Source of the DNA: Aureimonas sp. ME7
Lineage (GTDB): Bacteria; Pseudomonadota; Alphaproteobacteria; Rhizobiales; Rhizobiaceae
Assembly (NCBI RefSeq): GCF_903970965.1
Contig: NZ_CAJCKW010000007.1
Coordinates: 62,001-126,000, forward strand
Direction of reading: 5' to 3'
DNA length: 64,000 nt
Shown: piece after piece, positions 43,690 to 51,268 of the stretch
Layout of the letters: every line of letters begins with the position of its first letter
How positions within the stretch are numbered: position 1 is the stretch's first letter
The notes under the pieces: generated by a model
The model's input: the letters and a program-made list of their open reading frames with translations, nothing else
Told to the model about the DNA's origin: nothing
Databases searched by the model: none
Program-made: the position numbers and the translations under genes

Positions 43690-45872
43690 CAGAACCTGTA
43701 GATCGCGTTGAGCTTGAAGGCGCGGCCGGGCTCGGAATAGTAGAGATCGGGTTGCGATCGGCTGTCGGGCACGCTCACCGCGTCGTAGAAGGTCTTGTCG
43801 AAGAGGTTGAAGATTCCGCCGGTGATCTTGAGGCCCGGCAGGGCTTCCGGCTCGACCCAGGCGGTGAGGTCCACGACGCCGTATCCCGGCGCTTTGAACC
43901 CGTCGTCCACCTTGTCGCGGCGCGCGGCGAGCTTGGTCGACACCTCGCCGCCCCACCAGCGCTCCTCGTAGCCGAGACCCAAGATCGCGGTGAGCGGGGA
44001 CACCGAATCGAGATAGGTGTCGTCCGTCAGGTTGCGCCCTTCCGCATAGGCGAGCGAGGCACGGGCGCGCCAATGATCGAGGAAGCGGACGTGGCCGGCG
44101 AACTCGACGCCCGAAATGCGAGCGTCGGGGATGTTTTCGTAGGACGACACGCCCCCTTGCGGGTAGAGGCCGCCCGGAGGCGCCAGCGTCACCGTATCGA
44201 TGAAATTCCGGTAACGCGTGGTGAAAACGTTAAGCCGGCCGCCGAGGTCTTCGTCGCCAGCTCGGATGCCGGCGTCGAACCCGTTGCTCCTTTCCGCCTC
44301 CAGATCCTCGTTGCCGATCCGCAGATAGGTGCCGACCGCGCCGAAGCGCGAATAGAGTTCGCCGACCGTCGGCGCCCGGAAGCCGCGCGACCATTGCCCG
44401 TAGAGGGTGAGACCGGGGGCGACGTCGTATTCGGCCAGGAACTTCGGCGACACGGCCGTGTCGCTGGAGGCATCGGGCAGCGTGCCGTCGTAGGCGGCGC
44501 TCGATTCGAACTCCGGCGTCAGTTCCGGCGTGTTCTCGTACCAGTCGAAGCGGATGCCGGGCGTCAGGCGCAGGCGATCGCCGAAGAGGCGGGTCTCGTT
44601 CTCGGCGAACAGGCCGACGAGGTTGCTCTCCACCTCCGGCGTGTCGGCCTGGTTGGTGTGGAGATTGCCGCAGGAGCGGTTGCTCGGGGTGACGAGGCAG
44701 CCGTCGATGCCGGCGGAATACTGCGTGGTCTTGGCGGTTCGCAGCTCGGTGCCGAAGACGAGTCGCTGATCGAGGCTGCCGAGCTGCCAGTCCTTGGCGG
44801 CGTGTGCGTTGAAGCCGAAAGCCTCCTCCTCGTTGGAATTGTCGCGCGTGAAGATGCCGGGCAAGGTCCCGGTACGCCGTGCGTCCACCGTGGAATTGCG
44901 GTCGATGCCCTGGTAGTAGAGAACGGCACGCGCCTCGTCGAGGAAACCCTCGCCCCGTGCCGGCGCCTCGTAGTCGTAGCTCAGCGCCACCTTGCGGCGC
45001 TCCACCTCCTCGCCGGAGAAATGGTCGCCCCGGCGATAGGTGCCGGTTTCGCTCTGCGTCGTGCGCGTCTCGAAATCGTCCTGGCGGTGATAGATCTCGG
45101 CGGTGATCCCGAGGCGATGGCCGCCTTCGATGTCCTGATAGAGTTTGCCGAGAAGGCTGTAGGTGTCGTAATCGCGCGGGTTCGGCTCGGTGCGGGCCGG
45201 ACCGATCGCGTCGATCGTGCCTTGGCTGTCCGTCTCGTGGCCGCCGCGATAGCTGCCCTGGAGAAGCGCCGTGGTGTCGCCGGCGCGAAGCGCCACCGCG
45301 TTGCTGGTGAACCAGCTCCGATCGGTGGAATCGTAGCCGCTCTTCGACAGCGCGCCGATCCGCCGGCCGCCGAGCAGGAGATCGCCCGGCTCCAGCGTGC
45401 GCACCGCGAGGACCCCGCCGAGCGCGCCCGAGCCGAGCAGCGGATCGGCGCCGCGCGTGATGTCGAGCGAGGACAGGGCGTTGAAGTCGATCGTGTCGAT
45501 GCCCCCGCTGGCGCCGCGCGTGGCGTCCAGGAGATAGGGCACGCGCACCCCGTCCACGGTGGTCAGGACGCGCGATCCGTCGAGGCCGCGAATGTTGAGG
45601 CTGTTGTTCACCCGGTTGAAGGAAACGCCGGCTTCCTCCGTCCGGCCGATATCGCCGATGTCGTCGATCTGGCGATCGTCGAGCGTGGTGCGGCCCGTGG
45701 TCGTCGTGGTCACCGTTCCCGCCGGCTCGGAGGCCTGGGCGCCCCCCGTCACCACCACGGCTTCGAGGTTCATGGCGTCGTCGCTCGTTTGGGCATCCTG
45801 CGCCAGCGTGGCGGATGCCAGCATCGCCGATGCGGCGACACCCAGAGATAGAGAAACCTTCAAGCAACGCAT
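43689..45872 (-). CDS. TonB-dependent outer-membrane heme/hemoglobin receptor
   Basis: 727 residues. The signal peptide (MRCLKVSLSLGVAASAMLAS, then ATLAQ) is followed by a plug domain with LEAVVVTGG, IDDIGDIGRTEEAGVSFNRV, NIRGLDGSRVLTTVDGVRVP and TRGADPLLGSGALGGVLAVR. The barrel contains GYDSTDRSWFTSN and WSRGFRAPTVGELYSRFG and ends in the aromatic AIYRF. This plug is typical of the hemoglobin/transferrin/heme receptor subfamily. It is divergent from hmuTUV, across a region with iron-box-like palindromes. The ATG at 45872 was chosen because it starts the signal peptide. Confidence 0.9.
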   Translation of the reverse strand: MRCLKVSLSLGVAASAMLASATLAQDAQTSDDAMNLEAVVVTGGAQASEPAGTVTTTTTGRTTLDDRQIDDIGDIGRTEEAGVSFNRVNNSLNIRGLDGSRVLTTVDGVRVPYLLDATRGASGGIDTIDFNALSSLDITRGADPLLGSGALGGVLAVRTLEPGDLLLGGRRIGALSKSGYDSTDRSWFTSNAVALRAGDTTALLQGSYRGGHETDSQGTIDAIGPARTEPNPRDYDTYSLLGKLYQDIEGGHRLGITAEIYHRQDDFETRTTQSETGTYRRGDHFSGEEVERRKVALSYDYEAPARGEGFLDEARAVLYYQGIDRNSTVDARRTGTLPGIFTRDNSNEEEAFGFNAHAAKDWQLGSLDQRLVFGTELRTAKTTQYSAGIDGCLVTPSNRSCGNLHTNQADTPEVESNLVGLFAENETRLFGDRLRLTPGIRFDWYENTPELTPEFESSAAYDGTLPDASSDTAVSPKFLAEYDVAPGLTLYGQWSRGFRAPTVGELYSRFGAVGTYLRIGNEDLEAERSNGFDAGIRAGDEDLGGRLNVFTTRYRNFIDTVTLAPPGGLYPQGGVSSYENIPDARISGVEFAGHVRFLDHWRARASLAYAEGRNLTDDTYLDSVSPLTAILGLGYEERWWGGEVSTKLAARRDKVDDGFKAPGYGVVDLTAWVEPEALPGLKITGGIFNLFDKTFYDAVSVPDSRSQPDLYYSEPGRAFKLNAIYRF

Positions 45873-45998
45873 GGGACGGGATCCTTCGACATCAGCACCG
45901 CGCCGAAGTTCGATGGATCGGAGATCAGAACGTTTCCAATGTATTCGATCCGACACTTCAGGCCTTTGCCCTATAGCGCCGCGCAGGGACGAGGAGTC

Positions 45999-46096
45999 GA
46001 ATATTTGAATATTATTCCCTATATGGTTCGCTCATGTGCCCTGAAAGCAATGGAATGATAACAATTCCAAGACCGGCTTGAATATTCGAACAATTC
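45999..46096. promoter_or_regulatory. Cluster of GAAT/ATTC palindromes between the heme receptor and hmuT
   Basis: The 306-base divergent region 45873-46178 contains no gene. It is AT-rich at its centre and holds GAATATTTGAATATTATTC (45999-46017), the 19-base TGGAATGATAACAATTCCA (46051-46069, perfect six-base arms) and TTGAATATTCGAA (46078-46090, with GAATATTC a perfect palindrome). The 19-base size fits a Fur-family site and the AGAAT/ATTCT-like cores recall rhizobial Irr boxes. Control by iron status is inferred. Confidence 0.5.
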
Positions 46097-46178
46097 CAGA
46101 CTGTAACTATTGCCTTGACGCGGATCGCGACTGGCCGTTAGTCCCCGGAGAATCCGACACGCGGGGAAGAAACGCGTC

Positions 46179-47048
46179 ATGCGAACCACGATCGCCGCCT
46201 TGGTCATCACGGCCGCCATGGCCCTTGCCGCCCCGGCCCGCGCGGAGCCGCCCGAACGCGTGGTCTCGATCGGCGGGGCGGTGACCGAGATCCTCTACGC
46301 GGTGGGCGAGGCGGACCGGATCGCCGCCGTCGACACGACCAGCATCTTCCCACGCGAAGCCCTCGCGCAAAAACCCAATGTCGGCTACATGCGCGCGCTG
46401 TCGGCCGAGGGCGTCCTGTCGCTGGGTCCCGACCTCATCCTGATGGAGGACGGGGCGGGACCGCCCGAGGCCGTCGCCTTGATCGATGCCGCCGGCGTTC
46501 CCGTCACCCACGTGCCGAGCGGCCATACGATCACCGAGCTTCTCCAAAAGGTGCGCGTCGTCTCCCTCGCGGTCGGCCGCGGGGCGGAGGGCGAGGCGAT
46601 CGCCCGGCGCATGGAGGACGAGCTCGGTGGGCTCGAGCGCGATCTCGGTCGGGTGGGCGCGCGCAAGCGCGTCCTCTTCATCCTCTCGCTCGCCGACGGG
46701 CGGGCGCGTGCGGCCGGCCAGGAAACGGGCGCGGACGCCGTGATCCGACTTGCAGGGGCCGAGAACGTCTTTGCCGACGCCAAGGGCTACCAGACCCTGT
46801 CGCCGGAAGCGGCCGCGGCGCTCCAGCCCGACGTGATCCTGATGCTGGACCGGGCGGGGCCGGGGGGCGGCGACCCCTTGGCCATCCCCGCCCTGAAGGC
46901 GACCCCGGCAGGCCAGACCGGCGCGGTGATCCGCATGGACGCCGGCTATCTCCTGGGCTTCGGGCCGCGCCTTCCCGCCGCCCTGCGCGATCTCGCCAGC
47001 CGGCTCTACCCGGATGCCGGGCTGGAAGCGGCCGCCGTTGCGCGCTGA
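46179..47048 (+). CDS. hmuT: Hemin ABC transporter periplasmic binding protein
   Basis: 289 residues. The signal peptide MRTTIAALVITAAMALA ends APARA. The class III binding-protein fold begins ERVVSIGGAVTEILYAVGEA and has DTTSIFPREALAQKPNVGYM with the conserved Tyr used to bind heme iron in HmuT/ShuT, and SLGPDLILMEDGAGP. It is the first gene of hmuTUV. The ATG has a GGGGAAGAA Shine-Dalgarno region. Confidence 0.92.
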   Translation: MRTTIAALVITAAMALAAPARAEPPERVVSIGGAVTEILYAVGEADRIAAVDTTSIFPREALAQKPNVGYMRALSAEGVLSLGPDLILMEDGAGPPEAVALIDAAGVPVTHVPSGHTITELLQKVRVVSLAVGRGAEGEAIARRMEDELGGLERDLGRVGARKRVLFILSLADGRARAAGQETGADAVIRLAGAENVFADAKGYQTLSPEAAAALQPDVILMLDRAGPGGGDPLAIPALKATPAGQTGAVIRMDAGYLLGFGPRLPAALRDLASRLYPDAGLEAAAVAR

Positions 47049-48123
47049 CGCTCAAAGCCTGCCGGCGCCCGCCATTGCCGGGGATCGGCGATCGCGGGCG
47101 CGGGCGGCGACGCTTGTCCTGGCGCTCGCCCTTGTCGCCGTCTTCATCGTCTCGCTCGGCACCGGCCCCGCGATGCTGGCACCGGCCCGCGTCGCGGCGA
47201 TCCTCCTCGCCGGGCCGCATGCGCCGGGCGTGCCGGTGGCCGATGCCGTGATCGTCTGGCAGATCCGCCTGCCGCGCACTCTCGTCGGGGCCCTGGTCGG
47301 GGCCTCGCTGGCGCTCGTCGGCGCCGTGATGCAGGGGCTGTTCCGCAACCCGCTGGCCGACCCCGGCCTCATCGGCGTGTCGTCGGGGGCGGCGCTCGGC
47401 GCGGTCTCCACCATCGTCCTGTCGGGCGGCGTGCTGGCGCCCGCAGCGGCGCTCCTCGGCGCATATGCCCTGCCGCTCGCGGCCTTCGGCGGCGGGCTTC
47501 TCGCGACGCTCCTGATCTACCGGATCGGCACGCGGGGCGGCCGCTCTTCGGTCGCGCTCCTGCTTCTGGCCGGCATCGCGCTCGGCGCCTTTGCGGCCGC
47601 CGGCACCGGGCTCCTCGTCTTCATGAGCGACGACAATCAGCTGCGCGACATCACCTTCTGGAGCCTCGGGGGCCTCGCCGGCGCCAACTGGACCAAGCTC
47701 TGGGCGGCCGGGCCGATGATGGCGCTCGCGCTTCTCGCCGCGCCCTTTCTGGCGCGCGGTCTCAACGGCATCGTGCTCGGCGAGGCGGAGGCGTTCCATC
47801 TCGGCATCCGCGTCCAGGCCCTGAAGCGCGTTTCCATCCTCGTCGTGGCGCTGGCGACCGGCGCAGCCGTCGCGGTGTCGGGCACGATCGGGTTCGTGGG
47901 CATCGTCGTGCCCCATCTCCTGCGCCTCGGTTTCGGACCCGATCACCGCCATCTCCTGCCCAATGCCGCGCTCGGCGGCGCGATCCTCCTGCTTCTCGCC
48001 GACATGGCGGCGCGGCTCCTCGTCGCCCCGGCCGAACTGCCGATCGGCATCCTGACGGCGGCCATCGGCGCGCCGGTGTTCCTCTGGATCCTCCTGCGCC
48101 GCCGCGCGCTTTCCGATTTCTGA
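47014..48123 (+). CDS. hmuU: Hemin ABC transporter permease
   Basis: 369 residues, FecCD family, with about ten helices. LVGALVGASLALVGAVMQGL and FRNPLADPGLIGVSSGAALG are the family core, and VSGTIGFVGIVVPHLLRLGF is the region contacting the ATPase. Starting at ATG 47014 it overlaps hmuT by 35 bases; an in-frame TTG at 47038 with GGAAG upstream is a plausible alternative. It is followed 8 bases later by hmuV. Confidence 0.93.
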   Translation: MPGWKRPPLRADAQSLPAPAIAGDRRSRARAATLVLALALVAVFIVSLGTGPAMLAPARVAAILLAGPHAPGVPVADAVIVWQIRLPRTLVGALVGASLALVGAVMQGLFRNPLADPGLIGVSSGAALGAVSTIVLSGGVLAPAAALLGAYALPLAAFGGGLLATLLIYRIGTRGGRSSVALLLLAGIALGAFAAAGTGLLVFMSDDNQLRDITFWSLGGLAGANWTKLWAAGPMMALALLAAPFLARGLNGIVLGEAEAFHLGIRVQALKRVSILVVALATGAAVAVSGTIGFVGIVVPHLLRLGFGPDHRHLLPNAALGGAILLLLADMAARLLVAPAELPIGILTAAIGAPVFLWILLRRRALSDF

Positions 48124-48131
48124 AGACGGCC

Positions 48132-48920
48132 ATGATCGAACTCGTCGAGGCCGGCTTCGGCTACCCCCATCGTCCGGTGATCGAGGCGGTGTCGCTTGGC
48201 GTCGAGCCCGGCGCGCTCACCGTGATCGTCGGCCCCAACGGGGCGGGCAAGTCCACCCTCCTGAAGCTGATGACGGGCGAGATGCGGCCGGAACGTGGAA
48301 CGGTGCGCTGGGCGGGCGAAGATCTCCACACGCTCCACCCTGCCATCCTGGCGCGTCGGCGCGCGGTGCTGCCGCAGGGCTCGGGGCTCGCCTTTCCCTT
48401 CACCGTGGCCGAGGTCGTGCGGCTCGGGCTGGAAGCGGGCGGGCGGGCGCGGGAGGGAGGTGCGATCGGGGCAGCGCTCGCCGAGGTGGACCTTGCCGGC
48501 TTTTCCGCTAGGCTCTACGGCGAACTGTCGGGCGGCGAGCAGCAGCGCGTCCATCTGGCGCGCGTTCTCTGCCAGATCGGTGAGCCGGTCTCGCCGGACG
48601 GATCGGCGCGCTTCCTGTTTCTGGACGAGCCGGTGTCGAGCCTCGACATCCGCCACCAGCTCGGCGTCTTGCGGATCGCCCGCCGCTTCGCGGGAGGGGG
48701 CGGGGGCGTCGTCGCCGTCCTCCACGACCTCAACCTCGCCGCCGGCTTCGCCGACCGGATGATCGCGGTGGCGGGCGGGCGCATCGCGGCCGACGGGCCG
48801 CCGGGACGCGTGATGCGCGACGAAACGATTCGCCGCGTCTTCGGCGTGTCGCTGCGGGTCGGTGTCGTCCCGCCCCCGTCCGTTCCATTCGTGCTGCCCC
48901 AGACGGCGATCGAGCCGTGA
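48132..48920 (+). CDS. hmuV: Hemin ABC transporter ATP-binding protein
   Basis: 262 residues. Walker A is VGPNGAGKSTLLKLMTGE, signature LSGGEQQRVHLARVL, Walker B FLFLDEPVSSLDIRHQ and switch His AVLHDLNLAAGFADRM. The insertion between signature and Walker B (QIGEPVSPDGSARF) is typical of HmuV. With HmuT and HmuU it completes the inner-membrane heme importer. No heme oxygenase, hmuS or TonB-ExbBD genes are in the window. Confidence 0.94.
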   Translation: MIELVEAGFGYPHRPVIEAVSLGVEPGALTVIVGPNGAGKSTLLKLMTGEMRPERGTVRWAGEDLHTLHPAILARRRAVLPQGSGLAFPFTVAEVVRLGLEAGGRAREGGAIGAALAEVDLAGFSARLYGELSGGEQQRVHLARVLCQIGEPVSPDGSARFLFLDEPVSSLDIRHQLGVLRIARRFAGGGGGVVAVLHDLNLAAGFADRMIAVAGGRIAADGPPGRVMRDETIRRVFGVSLRVGVVPPPSVPFVLPQTAIEP

Positions 48921-48935
48921 TCGCCCTCAGGCGAT
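48920..48935. terminator. Small hairpin at the convergent hmuV-protease junction
   Basis: ATCGCC, CTCA, GGCGAT: a perfect six-base stem spanning the ends of both convergent genes, which are only 6 bases apart. No T-run is present. It may be a weak bidirectional terminator. Confidence 0.35.
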
Positions 48936-50054
48936 TGCCGCCTCGAAGCTCGCGCCCGTGACGCCCAGAAGCGTCACCACGCCGCCGCCCGACAGGGCGA
49001 GGATCGTGGAGCCGCCCGCTTCGCTCGCCGTGTAGGTCTGCCCGTCGAAATCCAGCCGGTCGCCCTCGGCCGCGCTGAAGTCGGTGACGACGTCGCGGCC
49101 ATGACCGGCGAGAAACACGAACCTGTCGCTTCCCGCCCCGCCCGTCAGCGTGTCGTCGCCGAGGCCCCCATAGAGCGTGTCGTTGCCCATATTGCCGAAC
49201 ACGGCGTCGTTGCCCTGGCCACCGTGGACGAGATCGTTGCCCTTGCCGCCATAGACCGTATCGTTGCCCATGTTGCCGTTGACGGTGTCGTCGCCCTGCT
49301 CGCCGAACACGACGTCGTCGTCCTTGCCGCCGTAGATCACGTCGTTGCCGAAGCCGCCGTTGATCGTATCGTTGCCCTGGTTGCCGAACAGCGTGTCCGC
49401 CCCGCCATATCCGAAGATCGCGTCGTTGCCTTCGAGCCCGTGGACGAAGTCCGCATTCGCCGTGCCTTCCAGCCTGTCGGCGCCCGCCGTCCCGATCCGC
49501 TCGTCGGAGCCGATCGGGGCATAGGTGCCCGAATGGGCCGCGCCGTAGAGCGTCTGGATCGCGGTGACGTCGCCGGGCGAAAGCTGCGCGTTCGACTGGA
49601 GATAGGGATACATGATCGAGGCCGGGTCGGCGGTATGCGCGAGCCCGATCGCGTGGCCGATCTCGTGGACGGCGACGAGAAAGAACGACGAGCCGCCCGC
49701 GTCGAACGGCGCCCAGCTTTCGGCCGTGTCGAAGGCGATCTCGGCCTGCACCGTCTGCCCGCCCTGGTAGGTCCAGGACGCCTGCGCCAGCGTTCCATAG
49801 GCGCCGTCGAAGCTGTCCCAGCCGAGCTGGATATCGGCGGCCGCGCTCGCGACCTCCTGGAAGTCGATGTTGGCGATGCGCTCCCAGACGTCGAACGCGG
49901 CGCGGATCAGCGCCTGTGCGCCGCCCGCGATCGCGGCGTCGAACGTGTAAAGGCTCGCACCGGACAGGTTGAAGCTCCAGCTGACGACGCCGCCGCCGGT
50001 GCCGGCTGCCGAGCTGACGCCCCACTTGGTTCCGGTGTAGAGGCTGGGATCCAT
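48927..50054 (-). CDS. Serralysin-like M10 metalloprotease with RTX repeats
   Basis: 375 residues, no signal peptide, as expected for type I secretion. The zinc motif [11 protein letters not shown] is at residues 130-140, with catalytic Glu131, and the Met-turn SIMYP at 146-150. Residues about 196-310 hold roughly a dozen calcium-binding nonapeptides of the GGxGNDxUx kind. The C-terminal region (about 311-375) ends with a hydrophobic secretion-signal-like stretch. It is smaller than classical serralysins (about 470-480 residues). No type I exporter genes lie nearby. The product is probably an extracellular protease. Confidence 0.9.
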   Translation of the reverse strand: MDPSLYTGTKWGVSSAAGTGGGVVSWSFNLSGASLYTFDAAIAGGAQALIRAAFDVWERIANIDFQEVASAAADIQLGWDSFDGAYGTLAQASWTYQGGQTVQAEIAFDTAESWAPFDAGGSSFFLVAVHEIGHAIGLAHTADPASIMYPYLQSNAQLSPGDVTAIQTLYGAAHSGTYAPIGSDERIGTAGADRLEGTANADFVHGLEGNDAIFGYGGADTLFGNQGNDTINGGFGNDVIYGGKDDDVVFGEQGDDTVNGNMGNDTVYGGKGNDLVHGGQGNDAVFGNMGNDTLYGGLGDDTLTGGAGSDRFVFLAGHGRDVVTDFSAAEGDRLDFDGQTYTASEAGGSTILALSGGGVVTLLGVTGASFEAAIA

Positions 50055-50121
50055 GCATCGGTCTCCGGTTCGGGTGGCTTTTCGCGCAGCGCGCGTGGAC
50101 TACACGCAACGATCTAGCCCG

Positions 50122-50156
50122 TTTGGCGGGCACTGCTATAGCAGACCTCCGCCAAA
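50122..50156. promoter_or_regulatory. Nested 35-base palindrome upstream of the RTX protease
   Basis: TTTGGCGG (50122-50129) and CCGCCAAA (50149-50156) enclose CTGCTATAGCAG (50133-50144), a perfect 12-base palindrome. The centres of the outer and inner pairs differ by only half a base. It lies 68 bases upstream of the protease ATG and 192 bases before the response regulator. The rest of the 293-base interval shows nothing else clear. It could be an operator for a dimeric regulator or a cruciform/hairpin in the protease leader. Confidence 0.5.
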
Positions 50157-50347
50157 TTCTATCGTGCGAAGCTTGAAGAACCGTTGGCAGCCGCGAACCG
50201 GCCGACTTGGCGGCGAAGGATCGAGCGCAGGATCGACGCCCTTCTTCACGGGATGGGAACCTTCCTTGCCCTAGACGATACGACATGCCCGAAGGGCGCG
50301 GGGGAACACCCGTCGCGCCCCGAAACCGTTCTCGCGTCGTTGCCCGC

Positions 50348-50764
50348 ATGGCCCAATCCTTCCATCCCTCCCCGATCGCGGTGCTCGTCGTCGAGGACGA
50401 GCCGCTCCTGCTTCTCGACGCGCTCGATCTCGTCGAGGACGCCGGTTTCAAGGCCTATGGGGCGAGCCATGCCGACGAGGCGATCCGGCTTCTGGAGGGG
50501 AATTCCGACATCCGCGTCCTGTTCACCGATGTCGACATGCCCGGCGCCATGGACGGGCTGAGGCTCGCCCATGCCGTTCGCGACCGCTGGCCGCCGGTGT
50601 CCATCATCGTCACCTCCGGCCATATGCGGCCGCGCGAGGAGGACCTGCCGCAGGGCGGGCTCTTCCTGCCCAAGCCCTACCCGCCTTCCGGCGTCGTCGC
50701 GGCGCTCACCCGAATCGCCGGGTGCATCGTCCCGGGCGCCACACGGAACCCCTCCCCCGCCTGA
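50348..50764 (+). CDS. Single-domain response regulator (CheY-like receiver)
   Basis: 138 residues with only a receiver domain. The acidic pocket is VVEDEPLLL (Glu16, Asp17, Glu18), the phospho-acceptor Asp61 in LFTDVDMPGAMDG, the Thr/Ser switch in IIVTSGH and the Lys in FLPKPYPP. There is no output domain, so it acts by protein contact or in a phosphorelay, as is common for alphaproteobacterial proteins of this type. The ATG at 50348 was chosen because the upstream frame lacks domain sequence. No partner kinase is adjacent. Confidence 0.88.
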   Translation: MAQSFHPSPIAVLVVEDEPLLLLDALDLVEDAGFKAYGASHADEAIRLLEGNSDIRVLFTDVDMPGAMDGLRLAHAVRDRWPPVSIIVTSGHMRPREEDLPQGGLFLPKPYPPSGVVAALTRIAGCIVPGATRNPSPA

Positions 50765-50872
50765 AATCCACATCCTTGCGAAAGCGGTGGACAGAGCGCG
50801 GCGTGTAGGTCCTGCGCCCTCGCGCGACGTGCCATGGTCGCCCTCATCGAATCATGGACACGAGGGTTTCCC

Positions 50873-51055
50873 ATGCACGCTGCCGCCCGACATGACGAGC
50901 TCGATGCCGTGGTCGACGAGGTCGTGGCGCAGGCGGGGGGCGATCTCCTTCTGGCGATCCGCACCCTCGCCCGCCGCCAGCACGAGATCGAGACCGAGCT
51001 CACCCGCAGCGTTTCAGCCGGCTTCGTGCGCCGCGGCCTGCGCAAGTCGGACTAG
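50873..51055 (+). CDS. Small hypothetical protein, 60 residues
   Basis: MHAAARHDELDAVVDEVVAQ begins a short, mostly helical acidic-basic protein ending GFVRRGLRKSD. A GAGGG Shine-Dalgarno lies upstream of the ATG. No family recognised. Its TAG stop directly abuts the terminal inverted repeat of the element at 51056, so the element may have altered the C-terminus. Confidence 0.55.
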   Translation: MHAAARHDELDAVVDEVVAQAGGDLLLAIRTLARRQHEIETELTRSVSAGFVRRGLRKSD

Positions 51056-51250
51056 GAGACTGTTTCGGAAGTCCCCGGCGGAGGATCGACGAGGGATTTT
51101 CGTCGTCCGGCTCGGCGTCGAGCGCAGTCGATACCGGTGGCATCGGCGAGTGTCCGATGGACGGGCGAGACCAGTGGCTCGCCCCGAAGCAACGAAGCGA
51201 ACGGCGAAAAGAACCGGCGAGCCGACCCGGCGGAGTTTCGAAACAGTCTC
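51056..51250. mobile_element. MITE-like miniature element, 195 bp
   Basis: Non-coding DNA bounded by inverted repeats of 19 bases, GAGACTGTTTCGGAAGTCC on the left and the complement of GAGACTGTTTCGAAACTCC on the right (17 of 19 matching). An inner perfect pair GGCTCGCC (51176-51183) and GGCGAGCC (51216-51223) adds secondary structure. Flanking triplets are TAG and TAA, so no exact target duplication is seen. GAGACTGTTT-type ends recall IS5-family (IS427 group) elements; that comparison is from memory. No transposase is present. Confidence 0.55.
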
Positions 51251-51268
51251 TAAGACCTCGCCGGCGCT

